NCBI RefSeq assembly: GCF_035590735.1
Contig: NZ_CP141595.1
Span: 3,071,001-3,135,000, forward strand
DNA length: 64,000 nt
From: Rossellomorea aquimaris
GTDB taxonomy: Bacteria; Bacillota; Bacilli; Bacillales; Bacillaceae_B
Direction of reading: 5' to 3'
In this document: one piece after another, positions 9,811 through 19,798 of the stretch
How the letters are laid out: each line of letters opens with the position of its first letter
How positions within the stretch are numbered: the stretch's first letter is position 1
Position numbers and translations under genes: made by a program
The notes under the pieces: model-generated
Told to the model about the DNA's origin: nothing
Seen by the model: only the letters and a program-made list of their open reading frames with translations
Database searches by the model: none

Positions 9811-9831
9811 TGTTGATTCTTAATTTTTCAG

Positions 9832-10911
9832 TTAATCTTCCCCTGCTGCATGGATGAAATGGGTTCGTCCATGTAAAATCGCTACTTTTACCACAGCTAA
9901 AAAAGGTACTGCAACAATCATGCCGATCACACCCCCTACTTCACCACCAATGATAAGGGAAGCCATAATAAACAGTGGATGCATATGAAGGCTTTTTCCG
10001 ACAATGAGGGGTGATAAAATATTCCCCTCCAGGAATTGGAGGATTACAACCATGATGACGACATATATCATCATATTGACGGAAATCGTACTTGCCACAA
10101 TTGCAGCTGGAACCGCACCGATAATCGGTCCGAAATAGGGAATTACATTGGTTACTCCAATGATCAATCCGAGGATCAAGGGATACTTCATACCGATCAA
10201 CCAGAGTGTTAATGCTGACAGTCCCCCAATGATCAAACAAACTAAAAGCTGTCCCCTTATATAGCCTCCCAGCGATTCATCCACATCCTTTGAGAATGAA
10301 ATTGCGCTGTTCCTCCATTTTTTGGGAGTTAGCTGCCACAGAAATTTTTTCACTTTCGTAATATCCTTTAATAAATAAAATGATACGAAGGGAATGATCG
10401 CAACAAGCAGCAAGCTGTTCATAAACTTCATGACAGTAGCCAGAACAACTGCGACAAGCCCCGTCAACCAGGCTTCAATCCCGTCGATTCTTTCCTCTAA
10501 TTGCGACTGTATCCCGTCAGGCCATGTAGAGGTCTCGCTCTGAACATAGTCAAGCCATTTTTGGTACTGTGTTGTGAATAGCGGTGCATTCTCAGATAAA
10601 TCTTTCAGCTGGTGAATGATAATTGGCGTACCTTTATAAACCGCGTATCCTAATCCACCAAAGAAAAGGGTATAAATGAGCATAATGGCTATTCCTCTAT
10701 GAATGCCCGCTTCATGAAGTTTCTCTACTAATGGGTGGAGTAAGTAAGCAATGAATCCCCCTATTAAGAAAGGAAGGAGGGAAAAGAACAATACTTCCAG
10801 GACCGGATGCCATACAGGCTTTAATAAATAGAGAATATATAGGAATAAAGCAAGAATAAGGGCAATTGAAAGTCGATACAACCATTTGGCATAGGGTCTC
10901 TTTTCCATCAT
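9832..10911 (-). CDS. AI-2E family transporter / predicted permease YrrI
   Basis: 359 aa polytopic membrane protein of the TqsA/PerM (AI-2E transporter) family. Hydrophobic stretches: two near the N-terminus (IALILALFLYILYLL, VLEVLFFSLLPFLIGGFIAYLLHPLVE), one near 75, then four or five between 150 and the end (LVAVVLATVMKFMNSLLLVAIIPFVSFYLL, YIRGQLLVCLIIGGLSALTLWLIG, PLILGLIIGVTNVIPYFGPIIG). The PYFGPIIGAVPA segment is the family signature. Substrate unknown; names based on autoinducer-2 or Na+/H+ exchange are family guesses. AAGGAGG precedes two adjacent ATG codons. Same place as B. subtilis yrrI upstream of alaS. Confidence 0.88.
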   Translation of the reverse strand: MMEKRPYAKWLYRLSIALILALFLYILYLLKPVWHPVLEVLFFSLLPFLIGGFIAYLLHPLVEKLHEAGIHRGIAIMLIYTLFFGGLGYAVYKGTPIIIHQLKDLSENAPLFTTQYQKWLDYVQSETSTWPDGIQSQLEERIDGIEAWLTGLVAVVLATVMKFMNSLLLVAIIPFVSFYLLKDITKVKKFLWQLTPKKWRNSAISFSKDVDESLGGYIRGQLLVCLIIGGLSALTLWLIGMKYPLILGLIIGVTNVIPYFGPIIGAVPAAIVASTISVNMMIYVVIMVVILQFLEGNILSPLIVGKSLHMHPLFIMASLIIGGEVGGVIGMIVAVPFLAVVKVAILHGRTHFIHAAGED

Positions 10912-11040
10912 TAATACCTCCTTCTCTTCTTCCCTAGTGTTGGAATGTAGGAGGGTATTTTATTCATTGGACATATACAAAAGCGTGATGGGCGGCTTGG
11001 GCATACCTGACAATAAATCGTGGGGGATGTAAGGAGCGAG

Positions 11041-11160
11041 AGCGTTTTCGCTGATATATTCGAATTTCCGCTGATAAAGCTGGGATTTCACTGATATATC
11101 GGAAATTCCGCTGATAAAACAAAAATTCCGCTGATATCCAAATAGCGGCTGCTTATCAAT
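11041..11160. repeat. Array of five degenerate units with exact 20-nt period
   Basis: CTGATA begins at 11051, 11071, 11091, 11111 and 11131, each preceded by TTTCG, TTCCG or TTTCA (core TTCCGCTGATA) and separated by variable 8-9 nt. The array ends in GCTTATCAAT. The 346-nt gap between yrrI and the small gene at 11258 contains this array and the terminator of that gene and no other coding sequence I can support. Confidence 0.8.
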
Positions 11161-11213
11161 AAAGATTTAGTTATTTTTTCTTCGTATCTAAGTTCTCTTC
11201 ATATAAAAAACCA

Positions 11214-11249
11214 GGAAAATAAAAAAAGACTGACCCGAAAGTCAGCCTT
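11214..11249 (-). terminator. Terminator after the 43-aa gene
   Basis: Stem GGCTGAC / GTCAGTC, loop TTTCGG, followed on the minus strand by TTTTTTTATTTT. It begins about 8 nt after the TAA of the small gene. Confidence 0.85.
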
Positions 11250-11257
11250 TTTAGCTG

Positions 11258-11389
11258 TTAAAAAAGTTTCTTTACTTGTTTACGAATTCGTTTCATTTGT
11301 CTTTGGTTCATCATATTGGATCTTTGTGAATAGATGGAAGCCGCAATTCCTGCTCCAAAACCAACGATGGATGCAAATGTTTTGTTCAA
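11258..11389 (-). CDS. Small 43-aa protein, DUF3918/YrzQ-like
   Basis: Begins with TTG at 11389 behind GAGGTG (6-nt spacing) and ends with TAA at 11258. The translation starts MNKTFASIVGFGAGIAASIY, a glycine/alanine-rich hydrophobic segment, and ends in a very basic tail (RQMKRIRKQVKKLF). This is the pattern of the small DUF3918 proteins, and its place beside yrrI matches B. subtilis yrzQ. It has its own terminator. A membrane-associated peptide is likely; function unknown. Only 15 nt separate it from the zinc-ribbon gene upstream, so the two are probably one transcript. Confidence 0.75.
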   Translation of the reverse strand: MNKTFASIVGFGAGIAASIYSQRSNMMNQRQMKRIRKQVKKLF

Positions 11390-11404
11390 GAAAGACACCT
11401 CTTC

Positions 11405-11590
11405 CTAGCTTAGTCGGCGTTCTTCCTCATCAAACAAGTCGTCTAAGGAGCTCAGTGATCCATCCTCTTCCACTTGATGAGTATGAATGACTCCCTTTGA
11501 CAAGGAAAGCTCTATATAGCAACCCCAACAATAATATTGGTTGATGCCGATCTTTCCGATATCTTTGCTCTGACAATTTGGACACTTCAT
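11405..11590 (-). CDS. Small zinc-ribbon protein (YrzR-like position)
   Basis: 61 aa. Starts MKCPNCQSKDIGKIGINQYY and continues CWGCYIELS, so two CxxC pairs (residues 3/6 and 22/25) form a probable zinc ribbon; the rest is acidic (LDDLFDEEERRLS). AGAGGTG lies 12 nt before the ATG, a rather long spacing. Place and size fit B. subtilis yrzR. I cannot name a function; nucleic-acid or protein binding is the usual role of such ribbons. The 203 nt upstream to bioB show no clear promoter. Confidence 0.75.
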   Translation of the reverse strand: MKCPNCQSKDIGKIGINQYYCWGCYIELSLSKGVIHTHQVEEDGSLSSLDDLFDEEERRLS

Positions 11591-11793
11591 CGGTAAGGTT
11601 CACCTCTATTACACCAAACCTGGTGTGTATTCCCTACCATCATGACCAATCCGAACACGTTTTATACTTGTTCAATGAGAATATCCGCCCAAACGATGTT
11701 TGATCACCGTTCTTATATAGTGTGGGATATTTTCTTGATTTCATAAGGAGTAACCTTTTCCAAAGCACCCACCTAAATTTATTTATTCAAATT

Positions 11794-12795
11794 TCATGAT
11801 GTTGCCTGCTCACTTACTTCCTTCACATAATCAATCTCAAAACCCAGATCTTCAAGCATTTGGTGATCGGCTGTCCCTTCCTGGCCGGCTGTCGTCAAGT
11901 AATCACCAACAAAAATCGAGTTGGCCGGATAAAGTCCCAGCGGCTGTAAACTGCGCAGATTCACTTCCCTTCCCCCTGAAATACGGATCTCTTTTGTCGG
12001 GTTGATGAAGCGCATTAAACAAAGGACCTTTAAACAATATCTCGGATCGAGGTCGTTTGTTCCTTCAAGAGGTGTACCATCTATTGCATGTAAAAAGTTC
12101 ACTGGAATGGAGTCGGCATCCAGCACCTTTAAGCTGCGTGACATATCAACCACATCCTGCAATGTCTCTTTCATGCCGACAATGATTCCGGAACAGGGAG
12201 AAATCCCTTGTGCTTTCGCTTGTTCAACTGTATTCACCCTGTCTTGATATGTATGGGAAGTGGTGATGTTTTCATGATGGTTCTCTGAAGTATTGATGTT
12301 ATGATTATAACGGTCCACCCCTGCTTCTTTTAACCGTTTCGCCTGGTCGTCTTTTAGTAAGCCTAAACAAGCACATACTTTTAAGTTATATTGCTCTTTG
12401 ATTTCCTTTACTGCTGAAACCACATGATCGACTTCACGATTGCTCGGACCCCTTCCACTCGCCACAATACAATATGTTCCCACATTTAGCTGATGAGCAT
12501 TTTGGGCTCCTTTTAATATTGTTTCTTTATCCACCATGCGATATTTCTCGATAGGGGCATTTGAAACGATGGACTGGGAACAATAGCCGCAGTTTTCAGG
12601 GCATAAACCTGATTTCGTATTAATGATCATATTTAATTTCACTTTGTTTCCATAATAATGTTTTCGAATCAGGTAAGCGCTATGCAATAATTCCAGAAGC
12701 TCGTCATCCGGACTTTGTAAAATCGATAAAGCTTCTACATTCGTCAATTCTTCTCCCTCAATCACTCCAAGTGCCAGTTCCTTCCACGTTTTCAT
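11794..12795 (-). CDS. bioB: Biotin synthase
   Basis: 333 aa. Radical-SAM enzyme inserting sulfur into dethiobiotin. The CxxxCxxC motif (C65, C69, C72 in GLCPENCGYCSQ) binds the [4Fe-4S] cluster; KVCACLGLL, DRYNHNINTSE and RISGGREVNLR supply the [2Fe-2S] ligands and substrate site. Length is that of the family. GGGGAGG stands 9 nt before the ATG. It follows bioY by 18 nt and no other bio synthesis gene is in the window, so either the other enzymes lie elsewhere or the cell converts imported dethiobiotin (inference). Regulated by the BirA-type operator in front of bioY. Confidence 0.97.
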   Translation of the reverse strand: MKTWKELALGVIEGEELTNVEALSILQSPDDELLELLHSAYLIRKHYYGNKVKLNMIINTKSGLCPENCGYCSQSIVSNAPIEKYRMVDKETILKGAQNAHQLNVGTYCIVASGRGPSNREVDHVVSAVKEIKEQYNLKVCACLGLLKDDQAKRLKEAGVDRYNHNINTSENHHENITTSHTYQDRVNTVEQAKAQGISPCSGIIVGMKETLQDVVDMSRSLKVLDADSIPVNFLHAIDGTPLEGTNDLDPRYCLKVLCLMRFINPTKEIRISGGREVNLRSLQPLGLYPANSIFVGDYLTTAGQEGTADHQMLEDLGFEIDYVKEVSEQATS

Positions 12796-12813
12796 GTGAA
12801 ATTCCTCCCCTTT

Positions 12814-13410
12814 TTAAGCCGCTCTTTTTATATTCTTAAATGTACTCTTCGATAGGACCGATTTCTCCAGGCGATGAGCCATTATTCCAGCACAGACGGC
12901 TAATATGATATCCTTCGGTAAAGGAACCACCATCCAGGCCCATGCAAGTTTATATGTAAATCCTTCAGGAGCTGCAGCCCAAAGCTTGTATGCTGCATAC
13001 ATCCAGTTCGTACCAACCACATAATTGACAGTCATCCCGACTAGTGCCGCGAAAATGTAGACCTTGATTCCTTTATGATTTTCTACGATTTTACCTGTAA
13101 TGTATGCTGTGAAAATAAACGAAACGATAAATCCGAATGTCGGGCTCACAATAGAGGATAGCCCTGCTCCAAATCGTGCAAATACCGGAACACCCACCAA
13201 TCCGACCAGTGCGTATACTGTCATGGAAATCGCCCCGACCCTGCTTCCAAGGATCGTTCCTGCTAAAATGGCGAAGAACGTTTGTAGCGTAATGGGAACA
13301 CCTCCCACTACCATAAAAGGTACGAATGTCGTGATGTTCGCACCAATCGCCATAAGTGCAACAAACATCCCTGCCAGTGTAAGATCGATTGTCCTTAATT
13401 TTCTGCTCAT
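12814..13410 (-). CDS. bioY: Biotin transporter BioY
   Basis: 198 aa, six predicted membrane helices, S-component of a biotin ECF transporter (or a stand-alone carrier). Visible: LTLAGMFVALMAIGANITTFVPF near the start, the VPITLQTFFAILAGTILGSR segment that is the BioY signature, GVPVFARFGAGLSSIVSPTFGF, and NYVVGTNWMYAAY. Start at 13410 (MSRKLRTIDL) is set by GGGGG 7 nt upstream; an ATG seven codons earlier has no ribosome-binding site. Forms an operon with bioB. The energising ECF module is not in this window. Confidence 0.94.
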   Translation of the reverse strand: MSRKLRTIDLTLAGMFVALMAIGANITTFVPFMVVGGVPITLQTFFAILAGTILGSRVGAISMTVYALVGLVGVPVFARFGAGLSSIVSPTFGFIVSFIFTAYITGKIVENHKGIKVYIFAALVGMTVNYVVGTNWMYAAYKLWAAAPEGFTYKLAWAWMVVPLPKDIILAVCAGIMAHRLEKSVLSKSTFKNIKRAA

Positions 13411-13445
13411 CTGTCTTCCCCCATCTGTCATTTTTCTACAAGATA

Positions 13446-13475
13446 AGGATATCGCTTTTTTTAAATATATGTCAA
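13446..13475 (-). promoter_or_regulatory. Candidate promoter of bioY-bioB
   Basis: TTGACA (complement of 13470-13475), 18-nt spacer, TATCCT (complement of 13446-13451, 4 of 6). The -35 hexamer lies inside one arm of the BirA-type operator, so repressor binding would block polymerase. Confidence 0.55.
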
Positions 13476-13499
13476 CTTAAATTTAATTATAGTTAACAT
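13469..13499 (-). promoter_or_regulatory. BirA-type biotin operator
   Basis: Arms ATGTTAAC and GTTGACAT are separated by exactly 15 nt of A/T, an inverted repeat with one mismatch. This is the form of Bacillota BirA sites (TTGTTAAC/GTTAACAA type). It stands upstream of bioY, the expected target. Confidence 0.8.
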
Positions 13500-13530
13500 T
13501 AATCACGATCCTTAATGACAGTAAACCAAT

Positions 13531-13587
13531 AGAAAAAGGTCAACGAATGAATAATTTCTCCAGGAGAAATATTCATTCGTTGACCTT
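13531..13587 (-). terminator. Very long terminator hairpin overlapping the recD2 stop
   Basis: About 24 bp of stem (AAGGTCAACGAATGAATA... with one bulged A and a loop of about 1-3 nt), followed on the minus strand by CTTTTTCTATT. The first bases of the stem are inside the recD2 stop codon. Confidence 0.85.
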
Positions 13588-15979
13588 ATACTTTCATGAA
13601 ATCATAGGGGCTGATGCCTTCCATTCCTATCATTGGATCCTCATTCAGCAAGAATTCTTCAATGGGTAAACCATCTTCTGGCGAAACTGCCGTGTTCTCT
13701 TCAGCATCGGTTAAGCCTCTCAGTTTTTCGCTTAGGGTTGTTTTGCGGAGAAAATCATCTTCTCTCTCCACTCCAAGGGTAAAAGCATCAAGCTCTCCAC
13801 AAAGAATGAGGAATTGCTTGCTCCTGGTGATGGCAGTGTAAAGAAGATTTCTTCTCAGCATGCGATAATAGCTTTTCACGACAGGTAAAATCACAATGGG
13901 AAACTCACTTCCTTGTGACTTATGGATCGAGCAGCAATACGCATGGGTAATTTGCATGAGATCCTGCCTCGTATAAGTGACCTCATTTCCTTCATATGAA
14001 ACAATGATCATATCTTGCTTCTCGGTGTTTTCCTTTGCATAAAAGATAGAGACGATTTCACCGATATCTCCGTTGAAAACATTGTTTTCAGGCTGATTGA
14101 CCAGCTGAAGCACCTTATCCCCAATACGATATTTCACATCTCCAAAGGCGATCTCTTTCCGGGTACCGTCATTGCTATTGAAGATTTCCTGAAGGAGTTC
14201 ATTCAATCGATCGATACCTGCAGGGCCTCGATACATAGGGGCGAGGACCTGTATATCTTTTGGGGAGTATCCTTTTTTCTTCGCGTTCTCAACGACTTTT
14301 TGAACGACTTCGGAGATTTGATTGGTTCTGCATGGGAAGAAGGATCGATCCTTTTGCTGTTTGGTCAGATCTGCAGGAACCTGGCCCCTTTTCATATAGT
14401 GAGCAAGTTCAATAATGGAAGAGCCCTCTTCCTGTCTATAAATATCCGTTAACCTGACTGTCGGCACCACTTCCGATTTCAATAGATCCTTTAGTACCTG
14501 GCCGGGACCCACAGACGGTAATTGATCCTCATCCCCGACAAATATCACTTGAATATCTTCAGGCAGGGCCTTCAATAATTGATGGGCAAGCCATGTGTCG
14601 ACCATGGACACTTCATCCACAATTAACAACTTTCCTTCAATCGCCCGTTCTTCATCACTCTGAAATCCTTCTTGACCGTTCCAGCCTAAAAGACGATGAA
14701 TCGTCATGGCAGGGAGGCCCGTGGATTCTGTCATTCGCTTCGCCGCTCGACCAGTCGGGGCTGTCAGTAAGACAGGGAAGGGTTCATCTTTGTAATCCTT
14801 TGGATCCAAGGAGCAGCCATGGAGATCAGCAAACAGCTCGACAATCCCCTGAATGACGGTCGTCTTACCAGTACCGGGTCCTCCGGTCAACAGAAGCATG
14901 GGGGACATCAATGCTGTTTCGATGGCTTGTTTTTGGGAAGGTGCGTATTGAACTTCCAATCGGTCCTCCAGTGCTCCAAGTGACAGAAGGAATTCGGATT
15001 GAGGAAATTGATCTTCATATTGGGTTTGTGACAAAATCTTTTCGATGTTTGTCACGATCCCTTTTTCCGAGAAGTAAAGAGAAGGAACATACACTTTTGT
15101 GCCTTCTCCAATGACTTTCCCCTCTTCCTCCAAAGAAACCAGTTGACTGGATATTTCAGTGTAATCGACCTTTTCGGGCTGACTTTTCTCAAGGAGCTCC
15201 TTCACCGTTACAATGAGTTCTTCTGCCTCGAGATATACATGGCCCTGCTTTACACATGTTTGTTCAAGGGTGTATAAACAGCCTGCTTTGATCCGGTCGG
15301 GATGACTGCCAGTCAAACCAATCTTAGAACCAATCTCATCGGCCCGGGTAAAGCCGATTCCTTCAATATCTTCCACGAGCTTATAGGGGTTATTTTGAAT
15401 GATCTCAAGCGCCTGCTCTTTATAGGCTTGATAGACCTTCATGGAAATTTGGGGTCCAAACCCCAGATCATTCAGCATGATCATGACCCGCTCCAAGCCT
15501 TGATGCTCGGAAAGCGTATCATAAATACTTTTCGCCTTTTCCTTTGGAAGTTTTGGAATTTCATCCAGGAGGCTTGGATTTTCGAGTATTTTGGTGATGG
15601 CGTTTTCCCCGATATGCTCCACTATCTTCTCAGCTGTTTTCTTCCCGATTCCTTTAAATAAATCACTTGATAAATAATGGACGACACCTTGTGTGGTTTG
15701 TGGGATTTCTTTCTTGAAATGCTTCGCATGAAACTGCATGCCAAACTTTGGATGTTCTTGAAACCTTCCGTAAAATACATAGGTCTCATCTTCATGTATC
15801 TTTGGGAAATTCCCGGTTACGACCGCTTCTTTGTCTTCATAAGAATCATTCGTTTCGTCCACCCGGATCCGGACCACGGTATAGAGATTTTCCTCATTAT
15901 GAAAAATGGTGACAAGGTGCCTTCCTTTTATATAGGTTTCTTCCTCACCAAACAGCTTTAAAGAATCTTGCTGGCTCAA
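13586..15979 (-). CDS. recD2: ATP-dependent DNA helicase RecD2 (YrrC)
   Basis: 797 aa, the length of B. subtilis YrrC. SF1 5'-3' helicase of the RecD2 type (no RecBC partner), linked to mismatch repair and replication-fork maintenance. N-terminal OB/HhH region includes LFKGIGKKTAEKIVEHIG and VEDIEGIGFTRADEIG; Walker A GGPGTGKTTV at about 366, LTAPTGRAAKRM at about 400, Walker B LLIVDEVSMVD at about 455, and the C-terminal UvrD-like motifs (HKSQGSEFPIVILP, LLYTAITRSKQ). The start is TTG at 15979 with GGAGG 9 nt upstream. It follows the TPR gene by 17 nt, as in B. subtilis. Confidence 0.97.
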   Translation of the reverse strand: MSQQDSLKLFGEEETYIKGRHLVTIFHNEENLYTVVRIRVDETNDSYEDKEAVVTGNFPKIHEDETYVFYGRFQEHPKFGMQFHAKHFKKEIPQTTQGVVHYLSSDLFKGIGKKTAEKIVEHIGENAITKILENPSLLDEIPKLPKEKAKSIYDTLSEHQGLERVMIMLNDLGFGPQISMKVYQAYKEQALEIIQNNPYKLVEDIEGIGFTRADEIGSKIGLTGSHPDRIKAGCLYTLEQTCVKQGHVYLEAEELIVTVKELLEKSQPEKVDYTEISSQLVSLEEEGKVIGEGTKVYVPSLYFSEKGIVTNIEKILSQTQYEDQFPQSEFLLSLGALEDRLEVQYAPSQKQAIETALMSPMLLLTGGPGTGKTTVIQGIVELFADLHGCSLDPKDYKDEPFPVLLTAPTGRAAKRMTESTGLPAMTIHRLLGWNGQEGFQSDEERAIEGKLLIVDEVSMVDTWLAHQLLKALPEDIQVIFVGDEDQLPSVGPGQVLKDLLKSEVVPTVRLTDIYRQEEGSSIIELAHYMKRGQVPADLTKQQKDRSFFPCRTNQISEVVQKVVENAKKKGYSPKDIQVLAPMYRGPAGIDRLNELLQEIFNSNDGTRKEIAFGDVKYRIGDKVLQLVNQPENNVFNGDIGEIVSIFYAKENTEKQDMIIVSYEGNEVTYTRQDLMQITHAYCCSIHKSQGSEFPIVILPVVKSYYRMLRRNLLYTAITRSKQFLILCGELDAFTLGVEREDDFLRKTTLSEKLRGLTDAEENTAVSPEDGLPIEEFLLNEDPMIGMEGISPYDFMKV

Positions 15980-15996
15980 ATCAGTGAACCTCCTAA

Positions 15997-16668
15997 CTAT
16001 TCACTTTGTTCGTTTTTCAGCTTTTCGATCATCTTGATGCCATAGCCCGCCAGCATATGATCTGGTTGGACTTCAATTGCTTTATTGAAATACATCAGTG
16101 CCGTATCTGCATCATCCTTATGGCCTGCATAGGCAACCCCTAAGTTGTAGTAAGCATCTGCGTGAGTTGGATCTGCTTCCACTACTTGAGATAATTGCGC
16201 AATCGCTTCTTCGTATGCTTCAACCTTCGCTAAGCATAGACCTAACTGGAAGCGCGCTTCTATGTCCTCTTCATTCAGTTCGACACTTCGTTGTAAGTAT
16301 GGAAGAGCGAGTCTCGGCTGCTCTAATTGGAATAAACTTACTCCAAGCATAAAATAAACGTCGGCATTTTCCATTCCTTTCGAAACAGCTTTTTCAAACT
16401 GATCCTTTGCTTCATCAAAGTCATTTTCATTAAAGTACAGGTTCCCCAGGGAATAGTATGCTGCCCCTGCATTCTCGTCGATCGAGATCGCCCGTTCGAA
16501 AAATTTCTTCGCCTTTTCATTGTCTCCAACCGACATTAATACGTTCCCGAAATTAATATATCCGACAGGATCCTTAGGGTTTTCTTCGATGGCTTCTGTA
16601 AAAAGCTTCACAGACTCTTCTACTTTTCCTTCTTGTAATAACTCAATTCCTTTTAAATTCTTATCCAA
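15997..16668 (-). CDS. yrrB: TPR-repeat protein YrrB
   Basis: 223 aa made almost wholly of about six tetratricopeptide repeats (for instance VGYINFGNVLMSVGDNEKAK, AAYYSLGNLYFNENDFDEAK, DAYYNLGVAYAGHKDDADTA), a soluble protein-binding superhelix. It has no enzyme motif and its partners are unknown; B. subtilis YrrB lies between mnmA and recD2 in the same way. The start is taken as TTG at 16668, 8 nt after GAGG; a GTG three codons earlier overlaps that ribosome-binding site. Confidence 0.9.
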   Translation of the reverse strand: MDKNLKGIELLQEGKVEESVKLFTEAIEENPKDPVGYINFGNVLMSVGDNEKAKKFFERAISIDENAGAAYYSLGNLYFNENDFDEAKDQFEKAVSKGMENADVYFMLGVSLFQLEQPRLALPYLQRSVELNEEDIEARFQLGLCLAKVEAYEEAIAQLSQVVEADPTHADAYYNLGVAYAGHKDDADTALMYFNKAIEVQPDHMLAGYGIKMIEKLKNEQSE

Positions 16669-16732
16669 TTCAAACACCTCTATATTGTTATGATTTATGT
16701 ATGCCGGTTGAGTATTGATATTTATCGTTTCT

Positions 16733-16741
16733 AGTATAACA
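16733..16741 (-). promoter_or_regulatory. Candidate extended -10 promoter of yrrB-recD2
   Basis: On the minus strand TGTTATACT reads as an extended -10 (TGn + TATACT), about 65 nt before yrrB and just behind the mnmA terminator. No good -35 hexamer is seen. Confidence 0.4.
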
Positions 16742-16775
16742 TAAGGTACTCCCGATATTGATATACATCAATGAT

Positions 16776-16831
16776 GAAAAAAGGACTGAGAGAAGAGAGG
16801 TGGTACATCTCTTCTTCTCAGTCCTTTTTTT
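16776..16831 (-). terminator. Terminator after mnmA
   Basis: A stem of about 20 bp (AAAGGACTGAGAAGAAGAGA with its near-complement, loop about 9 nt) is followed by TTTTTT on the minus strand; the other side is also T-rich on the plus strand. It begins 16 nt after the mnmA stop and separates mnmA from yrrB. Confidence 0.88.
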
Positions 16832-16847
16832 GTGGTTATGGTCAGTG

Positions 16848-19152
<2,305 letters not shown>

Positions 19153-19165
19153 TTTTTGTTACCTC

Positions 19166-19585
19166 CTAAATATAGAACATGTACGCATCGGATTCACCGT
19201 CATCTGAATGACTGGCTAAATCTTCAATCGTTGTATTATCGAGTACTTCTTTAACGGCATCCCGAATTCGGATCCATAGCTCACGCTTTGCCGGTTCTTC
19301 ATTTTCAATTCCTTCTACAGGGCTTATTGGCCCTTCAAGGATCCGGATAATATCTCCCGCTGTAATTTCAGATGGCTCATGTCCCAACACATAACCACCG
19401 TAAGCCCCCCGGATACTTCTAACAAGACCGCCATTACGCAGTGGAGCGACCAGTTGCTCAAGGTAATGTTCCGACAGCTCATGCTGCTGTGCGATCGTTT
19501 TCAGCGAAGTCGGCCCTTCACCATGGCGTTTTGCTAATTCAATCATAATCGTTAAACCGTATCGGCCTTTAGTTGATATCTTCAT
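19166..19585 (-). CDS. cymR: Rrf2-family cysteine metabolism repressor CymR
   Basis: 139 aa. In B. subtilis CymR is the master repressor of sulfur and cysteine genes and acts in complex with CysK. The winged helix (MKISTKGRYGLTIMIELAKRHG, LSEHYLEQLVAPLRNGGLVRSIRGAYGGY) is clear. There is no cysteine in the protein, so it cannot bind an Fe-S cluster as IscR does, which favours CymR over IscR. GAGGTG stands 7-8 nt before the ATG at 19585; a reading 42 codons longer overlaps the promoter and is rejected. It heads the cymR-iscS-mnmA operon and is divergent from rarA. Confidence 0.93.
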   Translation of the reverse strand: MKISTKGRYGLTIMIELAKRHGEGPTSLKTIAQQHELSEHYLEQLVAPLRNGGLVRSIRGAYGGYVLGHEPSEITAGDIIRILEGPISPVEGIENEEPAKRELWIRIRDAVKEVLDNTTIEDLASHSDDGESDAYMFYI

Positions 19586-19607
19586 GTCCAGCACCTCTAC
19601 TATATTT

Positions 19608-19632
19608 AATAACGTCACGTTCAGACGTATTT
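19608..19632. promoter_or_regulatory. Dyad in the cymR leader
   Basis: AATAACGTC and GACGTATTT (8 of 9 matching as inverted arms, 7-nt centre) lie between the cymR promoter and its start codon. Could be an operator or leader hairpin; binding protein unknown. Confidence 0.35.
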
Positions 19633-19654
19633 TTCTTCTGTATTGACTTTTGTT

Positions 19655-19684
19655 ATTATAGCATATCCGTCCTCTCACTGTGAA
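19655..19684 (-). promoter_or_regulatory. Sigma-A promoter of cymR-iscS-mnmA
   Basis: TTCACA (complement of 19679-19684), 18-nt spacer, and TATAAT (complement of 19655-19660) preceded by TGC, i.e. an extended -10. Confidence 0.8.
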
Positions 19685-19798
19685 AGGGGCGGCTTCATTC
19701 ACTTTTCCCACCCCTTTCCTAAAGCCACAATATTTCCTTAAAAGAACCTCCTATGATAAAGTGAATTTAACTAGAACGTCAGTTTGGAGAGATGTTTC

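Noticed and set aside
11041..11160. CRISPR array
   Set aside because: Conserved core is only 11-12 nt with 8-9 nt between, far below CRISPR repeat and spacer sizes, and no cas gene is present.
14015..14452. Plus-strand frame of 145 aa inside recD2
   Set aside because: Antisense to helicase motifs on the other strand; no recognisable domain or ribosome-binding site.
19166..19585. IscR-type Fe-S regulator
   Set aside because: The protein has no cysteine at all, so it cannot hold a cluster; CymR is the better call.
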